The notes under the pieces: model-generated
Told to the model about the DNA's origin: nothing
Seen by the model: the letters and a program-made list of their open reading frames with translations, nothing else
Databases searched by the model: none
Source of the DNA: Platynereis dumerilii
Lineage: Eukaryota > Annelida > Polychaeta > Phyllodocida > Nereididae
NCBI GenBank assembly: GCA_026936325.1
Contig: JAPTHN010000114.1
Coordinates: forward strand, 930,001-994,000
DNA length: 64,000 bases
Direction of reading: 5' to 3'
Translations under genes and position numbers: made by a program
In this document: one piece after another, positions 1-13,500 of the stretch
How the letters are laid out: each line of letters begins with the position of its first letter
Numbering within the stretch: the stretch's first letter is position 1

Positions 1-616
1 CCCAATCCCTGTCCTGTCACAGGCTAAATTTGCGCCACTTTTAAATGGTCAGCCCAGCTCCCCAGTCCTGAATGACAAGATTTACGAGGTCAATAGCATA
101 TTCTACAAAGCAAGAATGTAATAGAATTTACCCACATGTAATGCTGGTTCACATATCCTTTAATTACCGACAGTTATCAACTTCTGAAATGGTGAGGGGG
201 TTTCCAGAAAATTTGACAAAAATTTAGCACATTTTCAAGTGACTGACAGACCATGTACACGAAAAACATTATGATTTGGCACCTCATAATTATAGCATGA
301 GCACAAATCAAACACAATGGGTTTTTTAATTGGTCCAGAAAAATATCGAATATTCAGGCAATTTCATGAAGAACAATTATTATTTCCCCTGGAATGATTG
401 CAAATCAGGCGACAACTTCCAAGTTAACATTATGGATCTTTCTTCAAGTATTTCCAGTGAAATTTAGAAATTTCCAGGTATGCCATACCCAAATTTCCTA
501 CTTTTTTCTGCCATAAATTTTAAAAGGTAGTTTAAAGCGGGTAAATGTAGGAAATGATTGGAGGGTTAGTCCTGCTGGGGTAGTCATGCTTTAGTTGGGT
601 TGTACTGTATACTCAC

Positions 617-1473
617 ACGGACAACAGCCATATAAGGGAACTGCCCGGGAAAGGCGTCTGTGCCATTCAAGATCTTTATGCCCACGTCATCAGCGATCCC
701 TTGGGTCCATCCAACTGAAATTTACAACCAAATGCTAATAAAAAATAACATTAAAACTTATATAGTCAACTACCACTCTGTTATGAAGATTATTATTATG
801 ATTATTATTTAAACATTTATATACCGCTACATAATTATAATCTTCCAGATTAATCTAGTGCAGCTTAAAATGAAGTTCACAATGTATGATGATTGAAGAT
901 CTTCAGCAATACAGGTGTCAGCTTTTTCCTTGTTGTGGTATTCACTTCACGTCGCTCGTCCAATCATCCAGTCCAGAGCAGTCTGGGTGGAGGTGTTGCT
1001 GCTCACACCTGACAGGAGGGCGAACTCCTGTCTACACCAGTGGCTAACTTCCTGGGCCACAGCCACAACCAACTCACTCCAATGGAGTTCCAGGAGCGGG
1101 GTTCGAGCCTGAGTCCTCCAGTGCTAGTCAATTCGCAGTCAAGCACTCTGACCATTAGGCTACAGGAACTCAATGATCATACATGTAGTCTTATAGACAT
1201 AATTGATCTGAAGGTTCTTGGATCTACTTAAGTCAATTCTTCTGATATTAATGGTCGGCAGGACCACAGCAAGCTGTAATCTTAATTCTTACTATATCAA
1301 TTTGATAAAATTTGCGGGTAGGCTCCAATTTTTTCTGTTGGCAGAAAATCTGTTGCCTCATCGATCCGAGAAGCTAACATTCTAATATGTCCGGCGTTAT
1401 TGAGTTGATTAAAAACAATGAGAATATTCATACCTGATACCAAGGAGAACAAGATTAGCACAAGATTCATCAT
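617..1473 (-). CDS. Trypsin-like serine protease, first two coding exons (3' part beyond window)
   Basis: Exon 1 (1473 to 1434) encodes a signal peptide starting MMNLVLILFSLVS and ends in phase 1 at a GTATGA donor. Exon 2 (714 to 617) follows a TTTCAG acceptor and ends at a GTGAGT donor. Joined, they give 46 residues: signal peptide, a short propeptide ending GIK, then ILNGTDAFPGQFPYMAVVR. This is the mature N-terminus of a chymotrypsin-fold (S1) protease, where cleavage after Lys frees an Ile that activates the enzyme. The His, Asp and Ser exons must lie left of base 1; positions 1-610 read as intron. The intron between the two exons holds a tRNA-derived SINE (about 786-1170). Substrate and role are unknown; such secreted proteases are usually digestive or immune. 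Start choice: first of two adjacent ATGs. Confidence 0.82.
786..1170 (-). mobile_element. tRNA-derived SINE, copy 1 (in protease intron 1)
   Basis: On the minus strand the head reads TAGCCTAATGGTCAGAGTG (A-box like), followed about 35 bases on by GGCTCGAACCCC (B-box like). The body runs to an AATAATAAT-type tail near 786-806. A second copy lies at 9667-10042. Two boxes of a polymerase III promoter plus a dispersed copy identify it as a SINE. Confidence 0.7.
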
Positions 1474-2681
1474 ATTAGCTGTGTTGAAGCTTTAACCCCA
1501 GTGGTTTCTAGGCCTATTTATACAAGTATATAACTCAAGAAATGTGCTTACTCTTGAGAAACTGCAAGCTGTTTATCTGACTCATTTGCATAAAATTGCA
1601 CATATTTTAACCCCGTCTAACATCTTTTTTCATATTCATCTGGTCAGTGCCTGGTGGTTCTGATTAGTCACAACAGCTGCATGTTTTTCCACCACCGCTT
1701 TTTTTTGTGTGCACATAGCTACATTTAACTGTACGCCTGATATCCATTAAGTAGGCCTTTGGTTATCGCAAGTGAGCAAATTTATCTGAAATGGTTGCGA
1801 CATAAAATTATACAATTAAGATGTCATTATGTAGGCCTTTGTTTGATGCTGCAACAGATTCCTGTGCATCATAGAATGTTGGGCTCCCTGCCTGCTCATA
1901 GTGAGGAGTACATATTTTCTTATTAAGTCTTTGTTCAACTTCAAGGGATTTCAAGGCAGCTAATCAATGGTTGCTAATGAGAGAGAGTGACACTCGACCA
2001 TTTAAGATGACAGTGCAATCCTTTTTAAATGTTTTGGCTGTTGTCCCTCTCTCGTGCTATCACTATTTCTGCCTGCTTATCTGACTGAATATCTTGGTGG
2101 CAATCAAATACGCAAAATTCAAAATATTCTTTAGAAAGATCTTGTTATACCCCTATAAAGCTTTGCCTTAATCCATGTTTGTAATTTAGCAAACATAAAA
2201 AAAGTTGATCATTTTATTGCAAAAATTAACTAGGACTCCATATTCCACGTAGTACTGTTGGCATTTACATATATTCTATAACTACTGATTCGAAAGGACA
2301 CTCAGTCATAAAATCATGACATGTTAGCTTGTTTCTTATAACAATCATCACGTAATATCACAGATATCAGTACAAGTTAGAGATTAAACAATAGCATGCG
2401 CCGTGTCCTCGGGCCTTTGAATCAATTTGTTCCTCTGCCTGGAAGTTGGCAGGGCAGTCTGGAGTTTGTTTAAGTCCCTCCCCTCGCCTCTTCGGAGTCC
2501 AGAGAGAACCAAACTACTATCACTAAAATCTTTTTTTTTGCAAAACAAATGTGTGTTGGATGTCAATTGCTGCATGCAATCTGAGGTGATTTTGGCCAAT
2601 TACAATCTTATATTCAAGAGGAGAGACACAAAATTCCAGGTAGGGTATCATTACGACTAGTGTAACCACTGGCAAGCATTA
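1474..2681. other. Upstream region of the protease gene, no gene seen
   Basis: AT-rich DNA with no recognisable coding exon. The promoter of the protease gene should lie within the first few hundred bases. Short open frames at 2384-2660 overlap on both strands and show no family signature. Confidence 0.4.
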
Positions 2682-4811
2682 TGGGAGACCGGGGCTATTT
2701 GAAGTGCGGGGTTATTTGAATTTTCGCCCTCATTCCCTGGGGTTACATTTTTTTACCCTAGTTTGACTTCTGGTAGATTATTCATTCATCAACACATGAC
2801 ATCACCTACTGTATGAGTCATTTTTCGAATTATGTATTTCACTAGACTGTAAAGTTGATTTTTTTCCTCCTAAAGTAATTTTTTTTCGTTGAAATAATTT
2901 TGACCTATATACAATTCGAAATATGTAAAGCTAGTTACTTGACTATAAGTTGGAAGCCTTCGGTATTACAAATCAACAGGCAAATACATTTTTTGGTAAG
3001 CCTTTGGTTAATGTGATAAAATGGTTGACGTCAACCACATGGCGGGTTGGGGCTTTTGACGCATTCTCTGTGGGCTATTTGAAACACTGAAACAATGCAA
3101 TGCATAGTCTCATTACCAATAGCAAAGTAGATAATCGCTGCTACATTGTATAGTTTGATACTACTGGTGTTTTTCTTGGTGAAATAACATACATCAGAAA
3201 AAAGGAAATGGAATGAGGGCCTGCTAAAAAATCCCAAACTGCCCTTGAAGAAGTCTTAATTGATCATGACAATGTTGAACAGTAGGCCTAGTTCATGAGT
3301 GTCATATTCCTCAGGCCGCTCTCAATTATTATTGTTTTAGATAGAAAAAGAGGAGAACCTTTGCACTGGTCATTTCTATAACGGAGTCATTTCGGAAGCT
3401 ATTTGCTGACATGGTAATGAAGCTGTCACAAATTCATACAACGCAGGAACGGACAGCATCCAGAAAGCCATTTTCCCCTTGACGTGTCTCCTTACAAAAG
3501 CTTGTTCTTCTCAGTTAGCAACACTGTTTGAATAGTTTTATTACTTTTCATACTGTACAACTATACAAATTATTTTCAAAAATTTTAAAATTTTCTTTCA
3601 AGTTTGAATTGCTGCTTTTCATATTTTTTTGTATCAGATTCTTGAACACATCATTTCTAATGTGAAACCTAATTGCTTTTAAGGAATCCGATGTTGTATT
3701 ATAAATGTTTATGAACAAAGTTTGATCAGTAAATATGATATTTCGATGGTATTTCGTAAGTCAAAAAAAGCTGTTTTTCAGAAATTGGAAAAAACTATCA
3801 CAGATAATTTTTTAAGGTAATGTTCATTTATATGCGAGTTAGGCTCTACCTGATTTATAGAAAGTGAGACCCTGTTTTAGCATAATTTTTTGTCATAGTT
3901 CATTAACCCCTGCATTGATGCTACCATCAGATATGAATGAAAATGTCGAGTTACAAGGTTTTGCACTTTCACTTTTTGCAAGTTAGTGAAAGTGCAAAAC
4001 CTCGTAACTCGATCATTTATCACATTTCTAAGCAACTTGCAGCATTGAATGTACTTCCAATCTATAGCTATACAGTAAAAATTATGATTTGACCATAATA
4101 AATAACAACTGCTAATTTTAATTAGTGGCTACAATAGCAAGAATGAGGAAAATAGCAATTTTTCAAATTTTCATGCAAATTTTTTTTCAATAGCCTACAT
4201 CACTAAAACAAATATAGGGAGGCATAGATTTTTTAATAGGGAAATTTCCTTAGAGCCATAAAAAAGTGCCGCAATCATTGTTTTTCAAAAAAAGTTGAAA
4301 TATCCGAAAATATGAGCTTCTAAGTTCTGATTTGAGTTACGAGGTTTTGCACTTTCACTTTTTGGAACAAATCGACCTACAAGGTTTGGTGAAATCATTC
4401 TGTTACCAGTGTGTTACTGCTTCAAAAAACAGCAAACTGGCAAGGTGACCAATTGACAACATGTATTGGATATTGAAATAGTCATTCCACCCAAAATCTA
4501 AAAATGGCAAAATTTTGACATACAAGGTTTTGCACTTTCACCATCGATTTGCCAGTTTATTCTCGATGATTCAAATAACCCCATGTGGCGTTTCAATTAA
4601 CCCCGGCCTCGGGGTTATTTGAAACACTTGGTCTCGTGGTACTTTCCAGCTCATGGTGTGAACTTGTCAGTATATTAGACAAAATTGTTTTATGGAATGT
4701 TGAGGTGAATACTGTAGCTAGAACTTGCCAAAATTTCATACCTGTATCTACTACCACAAGCTCAGCAGAACGCGACAAAAAATTGGTGCTTCAAATAGCC
4801 CCGGTCTCCCC
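2682..4811. mobile_element. Non-autonomous TA-targeting inverted-repeat element, family D (2.1 kb)
   Basis: Ends are inverted repeats: GGGAGACCGGGGCTATTTGA at the left, its complement at the right. TA flanks both sides (2680-2681 and 4812-4813). The word GGGGYTATTTGAA recurs just inside the left end, near 3070 and near 4600. A second set of words (AAGGTTTTGCACTTTCAC) occurs four times between 3945 and 4545, two of them forming a hairpin, which suggests a nested element. No transposase frame is visible. Superfamily is not certain. Confidence 0.75.
3945..4545. repeat. Four copies of a GTTACAAGGTTTTGCACTTTCAC word, two as a hairpin
   Basis: Copies at about 3950-3973 (+), 3988-4012 (-), 4335-4358 (+) and 4520-4541 (+). 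The first two face each other around a 13-base loop. The pattern fits a nested element inside the 2.1-kb element, but I cannot set its ends. Confidence 0.6.
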
Positions 4812-4813
4812 TA

Positions 4814-5247
4814 CTTTGAGTTGTCATTTCGCCTGTGAAATGTTTTAGTGATCATACAAATTTTCATTGTTTCATTGTTTACACTTGACGAAGCTGCATC
4901 ATGACAAAAGGCCCGAGGCGAACTCGGACACAAAAACTAAGCTTGATTGGTATAAATCTGTCTGAGAGATGGATGGATGATTGGGGCTTTGCATCCTCTT
5001 TTTGAATACACTTAGTACCAGTCGGCGGGCTAAACTGTAAAATTTTAAGTCAGCTAGCTCAAATGATTGAGATGATTGCACGAATCCTTGGAGCTACAAT
5101 AGCTTATTATTATGTTACTGCAACATATATATTATGAAAACAAACCGTTTCAAAATTAACTTTCAGTTTGGTTGTGTGATATCACTGGCTTAAAACTGTT
5201 CTGTTTTTGTCAGTTATGGTTAATCAGTGGATTCAGTGCTTATCATA
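4814..5247. other. Gap between two elements, nothing recognised
   Basis: AT-rich unique-looking DNA with no gene, tRNA or repeat unit that I can identify. Confidence 0.4.
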
Positions 5248-5249
5248 TA

Positions 5250-6202
5250 GGGTAAGGTGGGGGAAATCCGCTCCCCTTTTCACATATATTTGTTGCTCAA
5301 TCCTTCGCCTTATTGAAAAACCTATATTTTACTTAAGAAAATCAAAGCATGTATACATCTGAAGATATCTGGAAACTTACTTGCTTTAATTTGACACCTT
5401 TTAACCGACATCAGAGTATCAAAGTTCAGACTCAGGGGAAGGATTTGCCCCAAAAGTGTGGGGCAAATCCGTCCCCCCTTGAAGTTGGGTGACAAATGAC
5501 GAAAAAAAGGCTTCTAAAGTAAATTCCATTCTTTAATTAAGCACTGATTCTTTATGGTATATTTACCAATGTGTAAGGATTGTTTCATAAATTTATTTGT
5601 GACATCAGAAAAAGTTTGCATATATGACATATTCAACATACCATAAAACATGGCAAAATTCTTAACGTCATCTCAATTCAACTCATAATCACTACCAATG
5701 GTGCTAAATGGCAAAACAGAGTGACTTATAAACCATATCTCATGTTTATATGTTTTTAACATGAGAATCAGAGGGGGCGGATTTGCCCAATCGACAAGGG
5801 TCGGAATTGCCCCGAACACTAGAAAAATGTGAGTTGCGATTTTCTAAAGATGCATTATATTGATTGGTGAAATATCTAGTACATGTAATGTAGTTGAATA
5901 AATGTTATTATTAATGACAGTAAGTAATTTTTTCATACAAAATTTTCCTGCAAAATAACTCGGTTATTATAGTTTCAGTTGCACATTGAAATTGCTTGGT
6001 GGTGAGATGCATGGCTTCCATCCCAGTTGTAGTCAAAATAAAACTATGTTACTGGACAGTATTTGTGTTTCAGTAATCTCTAGATCTAGTAGCACTAATC
6101 TGAACGAGAAATACTTAATGTAAACTATATTTAAGGTCATGAGGGAACTTTTTCTCCTCAAGGGGCGGATTTGCCCCGGGGCGGATTTGCCCCACCTTAC
6201 CC
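5250..6202. mobile_element. Non-autonomous TA-targeting element, family A (953 bp)
   Basis: Left end GGGTAAGGTGGGG followed by AAATCCGC; the right end is its inverted complement. TA duplicated at 5248-5249 and 6203-6204. The word GGGGCAAATCCGCCCC or close variants is repeated inside at 5435-5485 and 5770-5815 and doubled at the right end. No coding capacity seen. Confidence 0.82.
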
Positions 6203-6373
6203 TACCAACAGCATCTCTTCACAGAAGGCATACATAACACAAATCAGTGCTAGCTCAAAATGTTGCCCATTTTCATACCACATCTGAGTGGTCCGGCATT
6301 GTCTGAAATATTGAGTAGCTGATAAAAATGGTTTATCATCCCTAAATTTCAATATGGTGTAACACTGGTGCTG

Positions 6374-7690
6374 CAGCCAATCTCTAAATCATGCCCAATT
6401 TTAAAATCGGGCATGATTATTTCTCCTATTGGCAAATTATTTTAACTATTGGCGAATTATTTCCCCTTTGGGCAAAATCCTTTTACTTTTCCCAAAGGAG
6501 CAATTTACTATTCTAACTATTGGCAACCTATGGTTCCTATTGGCACACTTTGCCTAAAGGAGCAATTTCCTATTCTAACTATTGGCACACTATTCCAACT
6601 ATTGGCAAAATTTGCCCATCTCTAAATATCTTTTCAGGCCACTTAGAACATTAACAAATAGTTACATCGTGCCCATTCCTGCAATTATCGCCCACTTTTG
6701 TCATTAAAATGCGGGACATAGCAGAGGAAATACCGAAAATGCGGGATTCGGTTTTTTGCAATTTGCGCGACTTCTAGTAAAGATACAGACTTAATTTTTT
6801 CACCATTAAATTCGGCGTTAAAAATGTCAGTTTCATTGCCATAGCTGGCTTAGAACATTTTTCTTCCTGCTACCCAAAAGTTATAATTTTCACTTTATTT
6901 TCATAGATCCACCATTAAATACTGGCTAGAATTATTTTATTTTTACTTAATAAATATTCATAGGCCCAAATATATATTAGCCTATAATCAAATTCTAATC
7001 TATAGGCCTGTGGCCAAATTGACAGCTCCAGATACTCCATTATGGACTTGACTAGAAAATTTCCTGTAATTTCTTTTTTTTTACATAATAAATTATTCTT
7101 AGACCCACATATAATTAAATTCTAATCTATAAACCTTAATTTGTAGGCGGCTCCATAATTACAGCCAGGTGAAAAGCTACCCTGTATGAAACAGCAATAG
7201 GCCAGTTACTGACTCGTAATGTACTTGCTTCCAACTCCAAGTAAAATAATTTTATCAAAATTGCACAGATTATTTATTTTCAATTTTACTTTTAACGAAT
7301 ATTTGGACATTTTCCAAGCTATGAACTTGTAACATGACTGAATGAACAAGTTTTTCCAAGACGCATCTTTTGGTGCAAAAATTACGCTTCTATCATTATT
7401 AGAAGTCCTTCAAGTGAAAAATCCATCCTAGCTCAGTTATTTCAGAAAAAATAAAGAAAAAGCAAATTCCGCGATCCCGCATACCGCAACCGCGTTCCGC
7501 ATTTCATGCGGGCGATAATTGCAGGATCGGGCACGTTTTCACATTTGTTAATGTTGTAAGTGTCCCTAAAAGACATACGCCTAAGAGTGATAATTGCATG
7601 GATGGGCATGGTATTTTCTTTGGCAATATCTAAATCAAGTCTTTTTGACAGTTCGACATATTTGGAGATTGGCAATTTAGAGATTGGCTG
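6374..7690. mobile_element. Inverted-repeat element rich in CCAAT words, with a nested element
   Basis: Both ends carry CAGCCAATCTCTAAAT in inverted orientation. Just inside the left end (6415-6620) ATTGGCA recurs about eight times in a degenerate tandem array. A second inverted repeat lies within (see 6669-7534). No target duplication could be confirmed, so the exact outer ends are uncertain. Confidence 0.6.
6669..7534. mobile_element. Nested inverted-repeat element with ATGCGGGA words
   Basis: The left end starts CGTGCCCATTCCTGCAATTA and continues TCGCCC; its complement closes the element at 7505-7534. The word ATGCGGGA/TCCCGCAT recurs near both ends. It sits inside the element at 6374-7690, so it probably inserted later. 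Confidence 0.65.
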
Positions 7691-7692
7691 AC

Positions 7693-9560
7693 GCAACTGG
7701 GACTTAAGTTTCATTTGCATACTGTGTCCAAGAAGTTCGTTCCACTCAATGCCACTCATAATTTGCCTACATCTTCAAAACTGAATGTCTCTGAACGGCT
7801 ATACACCTGTTTGTGGATCATTGTATTTCTATCTACCAGATAAACCTATTTTGAAACTGTTTAGATGATTTTAACTGTCATTTTGGCATTGTAGAATGAA
7901 CCATGTACATCGTGAAAAAAGGTGGAGTAGCTACAATTTTGTAGTTTCCACTTCGTGATTTAAATTTAGGGATAGAAATTGGTTCAAAATGTCAGAGTTT
8001 GATACCTAAGCTGCGTAGAAGAATGTAGAAAATATTTAGAAAAAAAATTCAGCTGCTAAATAATGTTTGAAACACATTTAAGCTGTATGTTTTAGGCACC
8101 TTCAAATGCTGCTACAAAACAGATAACAGACAGCGTGATGTAAAGTCATCTAGAATGGCACAAAGTCCAAAGTCATTGTTGTATTCTTTCAAAACTGTTG
8201 GAACATATGTCTACGGACACAGTGGATCTCCCTCAACTTGAATTCTTAATTTTAGTGCCCAATCAATAATATAATTTCCATTTTTATTGATTTTCGTGAT
8301 TTTGCAAAGAAAAAGTATTCATTTATAGCTGTGAAGCTCAATATTGTCAGTGGAAACGGATAAAATGTATGGATATGCTTTAAGAAGAGTCCCTTTTATC
8401 ATTTTCTGACAGCGAAATACCAAAAATTAGTTTTTCTTAGCTAGCATCCATAAATTAAATGGAGCAATTGACGCAGAGTGGTCCCAAAGCACCACATGAC
8501 CCATGCGAGATATGGCCTCAGTTATTCACATACAACAATGAAGAGCACAAATAAGGGTATAGAAATCATTAGTAACTATAAAATGGTTTCGCAATAAAGA
8601 AAAATTAATAAACCTGGATGAAATCCCAAATTTAACATGACATGTCACATGGCGGAATGGCCCGGGTCAAAATGTGTCACTCAAGCATATTGTAATTTTG
8701 CAAAACAAAAAATTTCTAAAGAAGATTTTCGAATATTCTATATGATGACAAAGATCTTGGTAAGTCATCTGACTTGATTTCAAATCAAAACCTTTGATCG
8801 TTTGTAAATGGGAGACCTTTTTGTAACCCCATCCTGACTTTCACAAAACAACTTAATTTGGAGTCTCGTAAAGAGGGTTTGACTTCATCCCTGAAATTTC
8901 AAAACTGTGATAAATACAAAGAAAAAAAAACTATATAATCATGTTTGGTAAAACAAGTAAATCCTGGATATTTAAAAAATTTCGTTATTTTGCCATTTTT
9001 GAGAGAACAAAGAGCAGAGTATGAGCGGAACGAACTTTTGGGACACGGTGTATAGTGGGCAAGTTTTGCTGACAGCTGAAATCAAAAGTGCAGACTCAGG
9101 CATGGTTGAGTACGTCGACATGTTATACAGGTAAAGCGTGTGCTGAGACATTACTGAGTTTATGCTTTTGACTTCATCAGCTGTTAAAGAAATGCGGAGG
9201 TACATTTATAGAGGGAGCCACTTGCGGCATGTTTGAATTTATAAAGCTATCGCACGTGTCAAACGGACTAGTTAGTTACATGTAGTTAGTTAGTTTATTT
9301 GGCTGAATATTTCATCATACAGGAAAATCAGGTGAAATGTGTGAAATGGAAAATATCAAGAGTCATTTGTATTGTGCACAGTTAAGGACATCATGACATG
9401 AAGCAAAACATTAATTTATACTAATCAATGAGACAGAGTCAAATAGATATGCTAAGTGTTGGCAGTCCGGTATATCATGAAGTCTTCATGACAGTCGAGT
9501 GAATGGACATTGAAGTAGCCCGTGAGAGTCTATCTATATGGCACCACATGGACACAATCT
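7693..9560. other. 1.9 kb without a recognisable gene
   Basis: Plain AT-rich DNA. The open frames here (for example 8972-9205 minus) are short and carry no family signature. Confidence 0.4.
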
Positions 9561-10042
9561 GTCCGTCATCAGCGATCCCTTGGGTCCATCCAACTGAAAA
9601 ATACATAACCAATTGCCAATAAAAAATAACATTAAAACTTATATATTCAACTACCACTCTTTTTGGAAGATTATTATTATGATTATTTTTTGTACATTTA
9701 TATACCACTACCTATAATCTTCCAGATTAATCTAGTGTGGTTTAGAATGAAGTTCACAATGTATGATGCCTGGAGATCTTCGGCACTCCTGGTGTCAGCT
9801 TTTTCCTTGTTGTGGTATTCACTTCACATTGCTTGTCCAGTCATCCAGTCCAGAGGAGTCTGGCTGGAGGTGTTGCTGCTCACACCTGACAGGAGGGTGA
9901 ACTCCTGCCTACACATGTGGCTAACCTCCTGGGCCACAGCCACAACCAACTCACTCCAATTGAGTTCCAGGACCGGGGTTCGAGCCGAGTCCTCCAGTGC
10001 TAGTCGCTTCGCAGTCAAGCACTCTGACCATTAGGCTATTGT
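9561..10042 (-). mobile_element. SINE copy 2 carrying adjoining protease intron and part of exon 2
   Basis: Positions 9667-10042 match the SINE at 786-1170, and the match continues without break to 9561. It includes the splice acceptor and the first roughly 35 bases of the protease exon (reading VGWTQGIADD). The shared segment begins exactly at the SINE head (ATTAGGCTA) and ends mid-exon. The exon piece has lost its frame beyond this and is a fossil exon. See findings. Confidence 0.72.
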
Positions 10043-10510
10043 ACTTGATATAACATTTGTCCATCATACTATTTTTCATTTTGGACATTTTTGTTTAAAT
10101 CTTGACATCTAAATTTCACTTGTTCAGATGTTTTGTATAACCAATATTGGACATGTTTAACATGTCAATAAATAACTAACTAATCTCGGCCCAGTTAAAA
10201 CTCCCTTGAAAGCAACTTCTCCGAGATTTTCAATTTCTCAGTTTCTCTCCGGGGAGAGTGCGTAGATGGATGTCGCCAAAGACACCACACTTGTACCAAG
10301 CCCACCCCTGTTGATTGGGGAAGTCCCTGCCAGGGAGATCAGATTAATAAATTAGAGCTTAAGTATAATCACCTATTCATTTATTGTTTATGTGATAATT
10401 TTATCATTAAATAAAGAACCGAAACAGCTTGATTTAATAGTATAATTAAAAGCACAATAAAAATTTACAGCTCGCTTTGCACAAGAACAGCTCATTCTGT
10501 GTGGCGATCC
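10043..10510. other. Possible LINE 3' tail and unclassified repeat
   Basis: A segment ending GTCAATAAATAACTAACTAA (about 10165-10185) resembles the short-repeat 3' tails of CR1/L2-type LINEs. The following 160 bases (10190-10345) look repeat-like but are unassigned. Confidence 0.3.
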
Positions 10511-10514
10511 TGTG

Positions 10515-13500
10515 CATTCTAAGAACGAAAAAGGGATTAGAACAACCAAATAGGGTGCTTCACTTCGTCACAAATACAGCACCCCATGGGGTGACTGGAA
10601 GCACCTTTTCGTAGGGTGCTCCCCAGCACCCTAGGTCAAAAAACCCTGGGGAGTTTACAACAACCCTAAAAGGTTCTTCAGTGTAGATTGGTTTGTAGAA
10701 CCTTTGCGGGCTCATGGCATGACCAAATTTAGGGTGGAAAGGGGCCTCTTCCAAGGATGCTTATAAGCCATTCCTCACAAGGTAGATAACTTCTGATAGC
10801 TTTCATTCATTTTTGTGGGTGTTACGTATAGTTCACAGTGAGACAATTTCACTGTCTTCCAAATTGCCTCCTGCTGGTCGTCAGTCTGAAGATTACAACT
10901 CCTCAGATAACTGATGACCGTTGTGAAAGGGAAGCAAAGGAGGTTGTCTTCACCTTCTCAGCATTTTATAAATGAATTATCATGTAAGTTGGAATTTTTG
11001 TATATCTACAAAGTCCGCTTGCTTTATTGTGGTCAAAATTTATCTGATGTTCAGAGGACTGAAATAATTACACATGAGCTTTGAACCACATGCATTGTAA
11101 TTGAAAATGGTCTTTCAAGAGTATAGTACATATTCAAATAAACATTATGATACATTTAGTTAATTAAATTTTAAAATTATGCAAAAACAAATTTTATGAG
11201 TTCACGTCTGTTATAGGTGAGGCCACATGTAGGTGAGGCAAATGCAGTAGTCAGTGAAACTATAGACTATTATGTTAATAGATGTGGAGAGGTATATATG
11301 TTAGCATTAGATGCCTCAAAGGCCTTTGATAAGGTCAATTTTGTTAAATTGTTTGAGATAATGTTACAGCGTAATCTAAATCCATTGTATACAAGATTAC
11401 TTGTGAATATGTATGTTAAGCAACTCATTAGGGTGAAGTTTAATGACTCTGTTTCGAACTATTTTAATATATCTAATGGTGTGAAACAAGGTGGTGTACT
11501 TTCTCCAGTATTATTTACATGTTATATCAATGGTTTACTAGAAAATGTTAAAAATTCTGGTTATGGTTGTCATGTCGGTGACTTTTTCACTGGATGTGTA
11601 GCATATGCTGACGATATAGTTTTACTTGCGCCATCTGTCACTGCGTTAAAGGTTATGATTGACAAAGTAGAGAAGTTTGCGAAAATATATGATATAACTT
11701 TCAATGGTAAAAAGAGCAAAATTTTGCATTGTACAAAAGAAAATAATAGTCACATACTTAATGTTACAGTTAATAACGATAAGGTCGAACAAGTGTCCAG
11801 TGTTAACTATTTAGGTCATAGTATTTGTACAGATAGAAACGATGCTTTGGCAGAAAATATTGTAAAGGATTTTAACAGTAAAGTAAATAATGTAATTGCC
11901 AGTTTTTCTGGTATTAGCTCTGTAATCAAACATAGTCTCTATGAAAAATATTGTACTTCCCTCTATGGGTCTAACTTTATCGATTTTTCTAATGGCGCTG
12001 CTATAAATAATCTGTGTAAACGATGGAGGAAAGCAATGCGTTGAATAATTAAATTACCACCAACAACTCATTCGAGGTACATTCCTCATATTGTAAGAAC
12101 TCCACCAATTAATATACATTTAATACAGCGATTTATTAAGTTTTTCTATTCTGGTGTTTAAAGTAAAAATAATGTTGTTAACCATATATATAAAAATTCA
12201 ATACTCTCAAATTCTAGACTGGGTCGTAATATTAGACATATATTAATAAACTATTGTTGTGTAACGCCTACAATTAATTGTAATAGTACAGATTTGTGTA
12301 AAAAGGTGTACAGACAGTGGATGAATAGTTGTCCGGATGAGGATCTCAGAATTAGTTATCAGATTTTTTAACTAATTCAAGAGCGTGATAGCATTGTGCC
12401 AAGCAGCCTAGATTTACATGAGGTAAAAGACCTCATAGAATTTTTATGTGTTTCCTGATTGATCTGTTTTTAACTGTTTTTACCCTTTAAAAAATTTTTT
12501 ATACTTGTTTTTGAATCTATGTATCGTCTTATACATGAATGAAATGTTATAATAATAACAATTGAGAATTTATTGCAAAAAGCTTTGCATTATAATTGAT
12601 GCCACTTGTCCCTTGTAAGGAAATATCATAAGCCAGTTCATTAAAGACCTATCGTGATGTAGATTGACCCAATTACTTAACTTACCTAATTAAACAATCC
12701 CTGCAAAGGTGTGCAATAGACCTAAACAGTATATTCAAACCAATTATGCAATCTTATTTACTGTAGGTAAGACTTCCTGAGTCAGACAAAGGAATTGCTT
12801 TTTGCTCGACCAAGTCAAAATTCCTGATTCAGATTTGTTTAAAGATGCAGAGTTACTCAGCATTACATTAGCATGGGCTGCCCAATGCACTGAATGGTGA
12901 ATAGTACATTTACCACTCTTGGCCATGATTTTCTGAACTGCTGGTAAATCAGTACGGCATCTGGTTTCTGGTGGTTCCTCAAATAATGTAGCATTGCCCC
13001 ACCAGACAAGTCAGTCTGTAGGCAGGTGAGAGTAGATAGGCTGTGGTTGCAGACGGTGAATTCTAAGGTGAATGGGTATCAAATCGAAAACTGGGTCAGC
13101 TGCCTATTACGTCAGTGTTCAGTAGAAATGCCCACCAATTAATAAGCAGATGTGAAAGAGAGCAGCTCTGGTGTAAATATTGTTGTCAGCTGCCTCACAG
13201 ATACACCTGCAGCATTCCCTTGAAGCTTCCCATAAGGCCTGAAGTTGACATAGAGGAGATAGGAAAAACCCAGAGTGCTGCCCATTCACCTCATGTAATG
13301 ACTCCTCTCTCTCTCCTCCCCCCCCCCCCCACAGGTCATTCCCAAGTATGCCCTGGGTCACCACCTTCGCCTTCCCACAGCAGACCAGCTTGTTAGTTGG
13401 GCACTGCCAGGCTTTTTTATCCAATAACCCAGCTACCCAATTATTTCGTTATTTTCCATATCCAGTTTCAGAAACCATGGAAGGATGGTGAAGCACCACA

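Noticed and set aside
9475-9708. A second serine protease gene
   Set aside because: Only the first part of one exon is present, and the frame then runs into unrelated DNA. It is a carried fragment next to the SINE.
13336-13395. An exon after a strong polypyrimidine tract and CAG (reading VIPKYALGHHLRLPTADQLV)
   Set aside because: The acceptor looks good, but no partner exon, family match or donor was found. It lies inside a suspected transposon.
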